This document shows positions 57,926 through 64,000 of a DNA stretch of 64,000 bases, piece by piece. The stretch is taken from NCBI GenBank assembly GCA_004557505.1, contig SFGZ01000001.1, forward strand, positions 366,196-430,195. Reading direction: 5' to 3'. The notes below the pieces were generated by a model. That model worked only from the letters and a program-made list of their open reading frames with translations. It searched no databases and was not told the DNA's origin. The number at the start of each line of letters is the position of its first letter. Positions within the stretch are counted from its first letter, which is position 1. The translations under genes and the position numbers were made by a program. The DNA comes from Coriobacteriaceae bacterium (lineage in GTDB: Bacteria; Actinomycetota; Coriobacteriia; Coriobacteriales; Atopobiaceae).

Positions 57926-58351
57926 ATGGCCGAGCTCAATTGTCAGTTCGTCCGCCCGGATAGGCTGCTCTACCAGGGCCCCGTCGCAAGCCTCATCCTC
58001 GCCGCGCACTCCGGCGAGCTGGGCGTGTGGCCGGGGCATGCGCCAGAGATCTGCTCGCTGGGCGACGGCGTGATCCGCCTGCACCTCCGCGAGGAGGACG
58101 GCGGTGGCACCACCAAAGTCGTCGTCCTGGGCGGGTACGCCCAGATAGACGAGCAGGGCGTCATCATCCTCGCCGACCACGCCCGCCTCGTCGACGACAT
58201 CGAGCCGGACGTGGTGCGCGAGACCCGCGACACCGCCCTCGACACGCTGAACGCCCTCGACGCGCTAGACGGGCGTCGCGCGTACTGGGAGAACAAGGTA
58301 AAGTGGTGTAATCTACTGCTCAAACAAGCGGCGGAGCACAAGCAGAGCTAA
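57926..58351 (+). CDS. atpC: ATP synthase F1 subunit epsilon
   Basis: 141 residues. The N-terminal beta sandwich (about 1-90) with LNCQFVRPDRLLYQGPVASLILAAHSGELGVWPGHAPEICSLGDGVIRL matches the family (usual G-x-L/I-G-V-L-P-G-H). The C-terminal helical part, inhibitory in many species, is present (about 95-141, ending KWCNLLLKQAAEHKQS). The ATG at 57926 follows TAGGAAG. It ends the atp operon: a strong hairpin follows 5 nt after the stop codon. Confidence 0.93.
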   Translation: MAELNCQFVRPDRLLYQGPVASLILAAHSGELGVWPGHAPEICSLGDGVIRLHLREEDGGGTTKVVVLGGYAQIDEQGVIILADHARLVDDIEPDVVRETRDTALDTLNALDALDGRRAYWENKVKWCNLLLKQAAEHKQS

Positions 58352-58356
58352 GACCC

Positions 58357-58384
58357 AGACGGCCCCGCGAAAGCGGGGCCGTCT
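58357..58384 (+). terminator. Terminator of the atp operon
   Basis: Perfect 12-bp stem AGACGGCCCCGC / GCGGGGCCGTCT closed by a GAAA tetraloop, 5 nt after atpC. The adjacent murA ribosome site GGGAGGA begins about 10 nt later, so murA may be read partly by readthrough. Confidence 0.75.
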
Positions 58385-58402
58385 GCCATATGTGGGAGGA
58401 AC

Positions 58403-59689
58403 ATGGACGTCATCAAGGTCGAGGGCGGGCATGCGGTAACGGGAGAGGTCACGGTCGAGGGTGCCAAGAACTCCGCACTCAAGCTCATGGCGGCAACCAT
58501 CATGGCCCCGGGCGTCACCACGCTGAAGAACGTCCCCAACATCGCAGACGTCCACGTCATGGGCAAGGTCCTGAAGCGCCTTGGCGCCACCATCGACGTC
58601 CTCGACAGGCACACCCTGGTCATCGACACGTCGAGCGTCGACAAGTGGGAGACCCCCTACGAGCTGGTCGCCCAGATGCGCGCCTCGACCGCGGTCCTCG
58701 GGCCGCTCATCTCGCGCTTCGGCAAGGCCGTCGTGGCCATGCCCGGTGGCTGCAACATAGGCGCGCGCAAGATCGACATGCACATCCTCGGGCTTGAGGA
58801 GCTGGGCGTCCGGTTTGACGTCAGGCACGGCAACATGCACGCCTCCACGCCCGCGGGCATCACGGGCGATACGGTCACGCTCGCCTTTGCGAGCGTCGGG
58901 GCCACCGAGAACCTCATGATGGCGTCCGTACACGCAAAGGGAACCACCATCATCGACAACGCCGCCCGCGAGCCGGAGATCATCGACCTGGCGAACATGC
59001 TCAACGAGATGGGCGCAAAGATCCGCGGCGCCGGGTCTCCCATCATCGAGATCGAGGGCGTTGGGGAGCTTCACCCCGTCACGCACACCGTTGTGGGCGA
59101 CCGCATCGAGGCGGGCACCTTCCTCGCCATAGGCGGGCTCTGTGGCGATCCCATCACCGTGAATGGCTTCGACCCCGTTCACCTGGGGCTCGTCCTCAAG
59201 AAGTTCGAGAAGATGGGCCTTGCCGTCAAGCGGGGGGCGCACGGATGCACCGTCTGGCGCGAGGGGCCAATCCTTCCCGCCGACATCCAGACGCTGCCCT
59301 TCCCGGGCTTTCCCACCGACATGCAGGCGCAGACCATGTGCCTGCTCGCCCTCGCCAAGGGCTCGTGCATCATCACCGAGAACGTCTTCGAGAACCGCTT
59401 CATGTTTGCGAGCGAGCTTCAGCGCATGGGCGCCGACATCACCATCGAGGGCCACCACGCCATCGTGCATGGCGTGCCCGGCTTCTCGGGCACGCAGGTA
59501 AAGTCGCCGGACCTTCGGGGCGGCGCGGCGCTTGTCATGGCCGGGCTCGTGGCCGACGGCGTGACGACGGTCTCCGGCATTCACCACATCGAGCGCGGCT
59601 ACGAGGGCTTCGTGAGCAAGCTCGTCTCGCTGGGCGCCAAGGCGGAGCGAGACACGGTTCCTGATGACGAGGATGCGATGGGGGACTAG
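58403..59689 (+). CDS. murA: UDP-N-acetylglucosamine 1-carboxyvinyltransferase
   Basis: 428 residues. First committed step of peptidoglycan synthesis, target of fosfomycin. VEGAKNSALKLMAA (Lys22/Asn23 substrate contacts) and the active-site loop AMPGGCNIGARKIDMH with Cys117 are present, so the enzyme should be fosfomycin-sensitive at that position. Repeated inside-out alpha/beta motifs are visible (TLKNVPNIADVHVM; VTTVSGIHHIERGYE). The ATG at 58403 follows GGGAGGA. Placement after the atp operon is common in Gram-positives. The LCP gene starts 32 nt downstream. Confidence 0.96.
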   Translation: MDVIKVEGGHAVTGEVTVEGAKNSALKLMAATIMAPGVTTLKNVPNIADVHVMGKVLKRLGATIDVLDRHTLVIDTSSVDKWETPYELVAQMRASTAVLGPLISRFGKAVVAMPGGCNIGARKIDMHILGLEELGVRFDVRHGNMHASTPAGITGDTVTLAFASVGATENLMMASVHAKGTTIIDNAAREPEIIDLANMLNEMGAKIRGAGSPIIEIEGVGELHPVTHTVVGDRIEAGTFLAIGGLCGDPITVNGFDPVHLGLVLKKFEKMGLAVKRGAHGCTVWREGPILPADIQTLPFPGFPTDMQAQTMCLLALAKGSCIITENVFENRFMFASELQRMGADITIEGHHAIVHGVPGFSGTQVKSPDLRGGAALVMAGLVADGVTTVSGIHHIERGYEGFVSKLVSLGAKAERDTVPDDEDAMGD

Positions 59690-59721
59690 CTCCCTTGCGC
59701 GGATAGGATGCGGAGCGGCTG

Positions 59722-60900
59722 ATGAGCAAGCACATGAGGACCGAGGCGGGTGGCTCCGGAGCCAAGGCGTCGGACGAGTACAGCCGTGAAAATGTGGAGC
59801 GCTACAGCAGAAAGCGCCGCAAGCACAGCATCTTCAAGGGCGTCGTGCGTGGTGCCATCATTGCGCTCGTCGCGATCCTCGTTGGCGGCGGCACGGCGTT
59901 CGCCCTCTGGATCAACAGCGTGCAGACCCGCATGAACAACAGGCAGGTCATCACCCCGGAGCTTCAGCAGAGCCTGGCCGGCACGACCGATGACGCCCCC
60001 GCCACGCCAAATGACCCCTACTACGTGCTGCTCCTCGGAACCGATGGCCGCCCAGGCGAGACGGACTACCGTGCGGACACCATCATCCTCGCTCGCATCG
60101 ACCCGCCCAACAAGCGCGTGACGCTCCTCTCGATACCGCGTGACACCATGGTCACGTGGAAGGGCACGACCATGAAGATCAACGGCGTCCACACCTATGA
60201 CGGCGCCGCCGGCATGGTGCAGATCGTGAGCGAGAAGTGCGGCGTCCGGATCTCCCACTACGCGGAGATCGCCTTCGACGGGCTCTCGACCCTCACCGAC
60301 GCCATGGGCGGCGTGACGGTCGACGTCGACCAGCACATGAGAGACACCGAGAACTTCGATGACGTCACCGAGCTGGACCCCGGCGTCCAGACGCTCAATG
60401 GTGCCCAGGCGCTCTTCTATTGCAGGTGCCGGCACTTCCCCGACGGCGACTACACGCGCATGCGCCACCAGCGCACCTTCATCAAGGCCATGCTCAGCCA
60501 GCTCATGGCGACCAACGACCCGACCAAGATAGTGGGCCTCGTCGAGGCTACCGCAGACGTCATCTCCACCGACCTCTCGGTCCCAGACATCGTGGCCCTT
60601 GCCTCCGAGATGGTTGGCATGGATGCGGAGAACGACATCTACACCGCCTATGTCCCCTCCGTGCCGCAGGATGTTGACGGCGTTTCCTACGTCGTCGCCA
60701 ATTGGGATGCCCTCGGCGAGATGGTGAGGGTCATCGATGCCGGCGGGGATCCCTCGTCGCTGGACGTCGATCAGTACGGCTATGTTGACGAGGGCCCCTC
60801 GGCCACAAGCGCGGCGTCCGAGCCCACGTCGGCAGCGGCGGCCTCCTCGCAATCTGCCGAATCTGCGGCCTCGACGCCTGCCTCCGTGCCAAAGAGCTGA
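59722..60900 (+). CDS. LytR-CpsA-Psr family wall-polymer transferase
   Basis: 392 residues. A charged cytoplasmic N terminus (YSRKRRKHSIFKGVVRG) and one membrane helix (about 47-70) precede the extracellular LCP domain (about 105-290): YYVLLLGTDGRPGETDYRADTIILARIDPPNKRVTLLSIPRDTMV, KINGVHTYDGAAGM and the catalytic Arg-rich FYCRCRHFPDGDYTRMRHQ. These enzymes attach teichoic acids or capsular polymers to peptidoglycan. The C-terminal tail is Ala/Ser-rich. The start ATG 59722 lacks a strong Shine-Dalgarno (GGAGCGG only). It lies downstream of murA, and galU and a mutase follow at 61.6 kb. Confidence 0.92.
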   Translation: MSKHMRTEAGGSGAKASDEYSRENVERYSRKRRKHSIFKGVVRGAIIALVAILVGGGTAFALWINSVQTRMNNRQVITPELQQSLAGTTDDAPATPNDPYYVLLLGTDGRPGETDYRADTIILARIDPPNKRVTLLSIPRDTMVTWKGTTMKINGVHTYDGAAGMVQIVSEKCGVRISHYAEIAFDGLSTLTDAMGGVTVDVDQHMRDTENFDDVTELDPGVQTLNGAQALFYCRCRHFPDGDYTRMRHQRTFIKAMLSQLMATNDPTKIVGLVEATADVISTDLSVPDIVALASEMVGMDAENDIYTAYVPSVPQDVDGVSYVVANWDALGEMVRVIDAGGDPSSLDVDQYGYVDEGPSATSAASEPTSAAAASSQSAESAASTPASVPKS

Positions 60901-60968
60901 TTACTTGGGGATAATGACTCCAGGACACGCGCCGGACGGCGCGTACAGCAAGATGGGGGAGAGTTCTC

Positions 60969-61397
60969 ATGGCTCTAACGGGTGACGGAAACCAGGATCA
61001 CGCTCTCACGAGGGCGGGCGAGGATTACCTCGAGTCGATCTACCGGCTGTCCGCGGAGTCGAGCGAGCCAGACGGCGGCGTCCGCTCGGTCGACGTCGCG
61101 GAGCAGCTCGACGTGTCGAAGGCAAGCGTCAACAAGGCCCTCTCGATGCTCAAGGAGGAGGGCATGGTCAACCAGAGCCGCTATGGCCGCGTGACCCTGA
61201 CCCCCGAGGGCAAGGAGTACGCCGCCATCGTCTGGCGGGCCCATCGCGCGCTGCGCGCCTTTCTCGAGGCCGACCTCGGCGTCGAGGCCAAGCGCGCCGA
61301 TGAGGAGGCCTGCCTCATGGAGCACGTCCTCTCCGCCGACACCATGTCGCGCCTCATCGACTACCTTGCGCAGCAGGGCGTCAACATTCCGGATTAG
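60969..61397 (+). CDS. DtxR/MntR-family metalloregulator with mixed metal site
   Basis: 142 residues, length of MntR (no SH3 domain). The winged helix (about 12-80) has VDVAEQLDVSKASVNKALSMLKEEGMV, the dimerisation and metal domain follows. By alignment with B. subtilis MntR the ligand set reads Asp19 (D8), Glu22 (E11), His92 (H77), Cys115 (E99), Glu118 (E102), His119 (H103); Cys115 instead corresponds to Cys102 of the iron sensor DtxR. It may therefore respond to Fe(II) as well as Mn(II). Candidate target: feoB box at 23781-23796. Start ATG 60969 follows GGGGGAGAG. Confidence 0.88.
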   Translation: MALTGDGNQDHALTRAGEDYLESIYRLSAESSEPDGGVRSVDVAEQLDVSKASVNKALSMLKEEGMVNQSRYGRVTLTPEGKEYAAIVWRAHRALRAFLEADLGVEAKRADEEACLMEHVLSADTMSRLIDYLAQQGVNIPD

Positions 61398-61578
61398 CTT
61401 CGTGTCCATTTGATGCATCCGGCGTGTGCGCCGTGTGATGGGCGCCCTATTTTGCGGCCGCGCGTCGGCCAGGCACCTGCCGCTAGGGGAAGGTGGGGCA
61501 GGCGGCGCATGAGCGGGGGTATGGTGTCTCCGGTGATGTATGCCGCAACTGCCCACTATCGAAGGGAACGAAGTCACT

Positions 61579-62475
61579 ATGAAGGCAATTATCCCGGCAG
61601 CAGGTCTTGGCACGCGCTTCCTGCCCGCGACAAGGTGCATGCCCAAGGAGCTCCTGCCCGTTCTCGACAAGCCCATCCTCCAGTATGTGGTCGAGGAGGC
61701 TCTCGAGCCTCAGGGCGTCGATGGCGTCGTGATCGTGAACTCGCGCGAGAAGCCCCAGATCGAGCAGTACTTCTCGGTTGACGAGGGGTTCGAGGGGATG
61801 CTTCGCGCGCGCGGCAAGGGCGAGGCGGCAGACCGCGTACACGAGGCCTCAACCCTACCGGTCTCCTTTGCCTATCAGGACAACCCGCGCGGCCTTGGGC
61901 ATGCCGTCCACTGTGCCGCCGACAAGATCGGCAGAGAGCCCTTCTTCGTGCTCCTCGGCGACTACTTTGTCCCAGACAGGCAGATGTGCGTGCGCATGGC
62001 GCGGGTCTCGCGCGAGCATGGCGGGGCCTCGGTCATCGCCGTCGCGCCGGTCCCCGCAGACCAGGTGAGCCGCTACGGCATCATCGCCGGCCGGTGCGTG
62101 GGCCACCTCGACGGGGCGAGGGGCGGCGAGGAGGACGAGGGCGCCGTCTGGAAGGTGACGGGACTCGTCGAGAAGCCCAGGCCCAAGGACGCCCCGTCGC
62201 ACCTCTTCATCGTCGGCCGCTACCTCCTTTCGCCCCGCATCATGGAGCTCCTCGCCACGCAGGCGCCCGGTGCCGGCGACGAGATCCAGCTCACCGACGC
62301 CATGCAGCGCCTGCTCGCCGAGGAGGAGATGTATGCGCTGGTGGTCGATCCCGCAGAGGGATGCGACACCGGCACCCCGGCCGCGTGGGCGGCGACCAAC
62401 GCGCGCATGGCGCTCAAGAACCCCCAGACCTCAGAGGGCTTCCGCGAGGCATTTGGTGACGGGGCTCTTGGATAG
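61579..62475 (+). CDS. galU: UTP-glucose-1-phosphate uridylyltransferase
   Basis: 298 residues. It makes UDP-glucose for glycolipids and wall polymers. The signature PAAGLGTRFLPATRCMPKELLPVLDKPILQYVVEEAL, substrate contacts NPRGLGHAVHCA and LGDYFV, and VEKPRPKDAPSHLFIVGRYLL are intact. The family 'TKA' reads TRC here. The start MKAIIPAAGLG (61579) has AGGGAACGAAG upstream; the frame continues to ATG 61540 without another site. The following phosphohexomutase gene overlaps its 3' end by 20 nt, implying coupling. This pair supplies sugar nucleotides for the envelope. Confidence 0.92.
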   Translation: MKAIIPAAGLGTRFLPATRCMPKELLPVLDKPILQYVVEEALEPQGVDGVVIVNSREKPQIEQYFSVDEGFEGMLRARGKGEAADRVHEASTLPVSFAYQDNPRGLGHAVHCAADKIGREPFFVLLGDYFVPDRQMCVRMARVSREHGGASVIAVAPVPADQVSRYGIIAGRCVGHLDGARGGEEDEGAVWKVTGLVEKPRPKDAPSHLFIVGRYLLSPRIMELLATQAPGAGDEIQLTDAMQRLLAEEEMYALVVDPAEGCDTGTPAAWAATNARMALKNPQTSEGFREAFGDGALG

Positions 62476-63871
62476 GCGCTCCAACATAATCCGCTTCCGC
62501 GCCGATGGCTGGCAGGCCCGCCTGGACGAGGGCTTCGACGAGGCGGGCGTCAGGCGTGTGGCCGATGCGCTCGGCCTCCTCTGGGCGGACGCCCATCCAG
62601 GCGCCACGATTCTCGTTGGCTATGACACGCGCCACAACTCTGCCGAGTACGCCCGCGTCGCCGCCGGGGCGCTCTCGTCCTTTGGCCTGCGCGTGGTTGT
62701 CTCTGACGGGCCGTGCCCCACGCCCGTCGTGGCGTGGTGTTGCGCAAGGAGGGATGACGCCGTCGGCGCCGTCATACTTACCGCAAGCGAGCGCTCCTGC
62801 GAGTATGGGGGCCTTGTGGTTCGTGGCCCAGACGGGGGGCCGGTGTCGCGCGAGTTCCTCGACGCGGTGGAGCAGCACATCTCCCTTGAGCCCCCTGCGG
62901 ATGGCGGGGGCTACCAGGTGGAGGACTTCTCGGGTCCGTATCTTGACGACCTCGTCACGCTTGTGGACGGCGCGGCCATCGCCGCGGCCGCGCCAAGCGT
63001 CGTGGTCGATCCGATGTACGGTGCGGGTGCGGGCGTGCTCGCCGTGGCGCTCGAGCGCGTTGGGTGCAGGGTGACGGAGATCCATACGGGTTCGTGCGAG
63101 GACTTTTGCGGCCTGCATCCCGAGCCTTGCGACCCATGGGCGGACGAGTGCGAGCAGGCGGTCTCCTCGACCGGCGCCAACATGGGATTCCTGCTCGACT
63201 GCGATGGCGATCGTGCGGGCGTCGTCGACGAGAACGGCAAGATCCTTTTGCCGCACGAGCTCTCCCCGCTGGTTCTCGGGCACCTGGTCGAGACTCGCGG
63301 CAAGTCCGGGCGTGTCGTGGCCACGCTCACGTGCTCGGCTCGAATCGCGCGCCAGGCCGGCCGGCTGGGCTGCCGGTTCACGCCCGTCCCTGTCGGCTTC
63401 TCGCGCATATATAGAGAAATGCGCGAGGGTGACGTGGTGCTCGGCGTCGAGGAGTACGGGGGCCTCGCGTTTCCCTCCCACCTGTTGGAGCGCGACGGGC
63501 TGCTTACCTGTCTGCTGGTTGCCGAGCTCGTGGCAAAGAGCGGGAGAACCGTCCGCCAGCTCGTGAGCGACATGGGCGACAAGATCGGCCACATGCGCTA
63601 CACGCGGAGGGACGTGCGCCTTGACCCCGCCGCCACGCAGGCCTTCCGAAACGTCCTGCCTGGCCTCAACCCCGGCTCGGTGGCAGGGCGCCGTCCGGTG
63701 GAGGTCAGCCATGCCGACGGCCTGCGCCTCCAGTTCGATGACGGATCCTGGGTCCTCATGCGCCCTTCAAGGTCAGACCCCGTGGTGAGGGTCTATGCAG
63801 AGGCGGCTACAGAGGGGGAGCGCGACCGCCTGCTCGACGCCTCCTGTGGCATGGTCCGCGCCGGCGCCTGA
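62456..63871 (+). CDS. Divergent phosphoglucomutase/phosphomannomutase
   Basis: 471-residue four-domain alpha-D-phosphohexomutase. Metal-binding DCDGDRAGV and sugar-binding GVEEYGGLAFP are present, and the C-terminal phosphate loop reads RPSRSDPVVRVYAEA. The catalytic phosphoserine loop reads ILTASERSCEYGG: Ser is kept but the usual T-A-S-H-N-P is not. This hints at altered substrate or speed. GTG 62456 (GAGG at 6 nt) overlaps galU by 20 nt; TTG 62468 is an alternative. Pairing with galU suggests glucose-1-phosphate supply. Confidence 0.8.
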   Translation: MTGLLDRRSNIIRFRADGWQARLDEGFDEAGVRRVADALGLLWADAHPGATILVGYDTRHNSAEYARVAAGALSSFGLRVVVSDGPCPTPVVAWCCARRDDAVGAVILTASERSCEYGGLVVRGPDGGPVSREFLDAVEQHISLEPPADGGGYQVEDFSGPYLDDLVTLVDGAAIAAAAPSVVVDPMYGAGAGVLAVALERVGCRVTEIHTGSCEDFCGLHPEPCDPWADECEQAVSSTGANMGFLLDCDGDRAGVVDENGKILLPHELSPLVLGHLVETRGKSGRVVATLTCSARIARQAGRLGCRFTPVPVGFSRIYREMREGDVVLGVEEYGGLAFPSHLLERDGLLTCLLVAELVAKSGRTVRQLVSDMGDKIGHMRYTRRDVRLDPAATQAFRNVLPGLNPGSVAGRRPVEVSHADGLRLQFDDGSWVLMRPSRSDPVVRVYAEAATEGERDRLLDASCGMVRAGA

Positions 63872-63911
63872 CGGCCCGCGCCCGGCGCCTGACGGCCCGC
63901 CCCCGGCGCCC
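63861..63911. repeat. 21-bp direct repeat spanning the mutase stop codon
   Basis: The unit starting CCGGCGCCTGACGGCCCG occurs at 63861 and 63882, with a truncated third copy from 63903; the first copy contains the TGA stop (63869-63871). The remaining bases to 64000 include GGAGCGTATATTACCTCC, possibly the control region of a gene beyond the window. Confidence 0.6.
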
Positions 63912-64000
63912 CCCGGCGCCCCGGCGGGTTGTGTAGGAACCGTGGACGCGCGCCCCGCCCCTTCCCCCGGGCCCGCGGGGAGCGTATATTACCTCCTTGC

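Overview
The window is a GC-rich, gene-dense chromosomal segment with GTG starts, Shine-Dalgarno-led genes and many stop/start overlaps. Gene content points to a host-associated actinobacterium of the class Coriobacteriia, probably an Olsenella/Atopobium-type Atopobiaceae member. This is inferred from family resemblance (SPFH plus Arc-like pair, a Coriobacteriia-style rpmE leader, a wall-anchored mucin O-glycanase, the DUF559-like nuclease family, the glyA-upp-atp-murA neighbourhood); no search was run. No rRNA, tRNA, CRISPR array, prophage or classical transposase was seen.

Layout. 0-8 kb: an SPFH/ribbon-helix-helix/CPBP-protease operon, clpB, a membrane PASTA protein and two small proteins. 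8-15 kb (minus strand): a metallo-beta-lactamase hydrolase, then response regulator, short sensor kinase, ABC ATPase and a large duplicated FtsX-type permease, resembling an envelope-stress or peptide-resistance module. 15-17 kb: a DUF559-like nuclease candidate among inverted-repeat elements and tandem repeats. 17-24 kb: tilS, hpt, ftsH, an aminotransferase and a PHP hydrolase. 24-32 kb: FeoA-FeoB fusion, exonuclease III, patatin-like lipase, sirtuin, a folP-folK fusion, a degenerate biotin-ligase-like protein and coaX. 32-33.6 kb: a repeat-rich gap and rpmE behind a structured leader. 33.6-42 kb: a trigger-factor-like protein, an FAD dehydrogenase, a YtrA-type regulator with its ABC transporter, prfA and prmC. 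42-47.4 kb: a giant secreted, wall-anchored GH101 endo-alpha-N-acetylgalactosaminidase. 47.5-51.2 kb: threonylcarbamoyl-AMP synthase, rpiB, glyA, upp and a small membrane protein. 51.6-58.4 kb: the complete F-type ATP synthase operon atpBEFHAGDC. 58.4-63.9 kb: murA, an LCP wall-polymer transferase, a DtxR/MntR-type metalloregulator, galU and a divergent phosphohexomutase.

Functional themes. Cell-envelope biology is prominent (murA, LCP, galU plus mutase, PASTA protein, Bce-like module). Other themes are translation and tRNA quality (tilS, prfA, prmC, Sua5-type synthase, rpmE), one-carbon/folate metabolism (folP-folK, glyA), metal homeostasis (feoAB and a metalloregulator 35 kb away) and host-glycan attack (GH101).

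The strongest unexplained signal is non-coding. A family of five roughly 100-bp intergenic elements with terminal inverted repeats built on AAAAGTGAACACG shares a conserved asymmetric core. Two copies bracket the nuclease-like gene. A different 214-bp element with 32-bp inverted ends sits upstream of rpmE.
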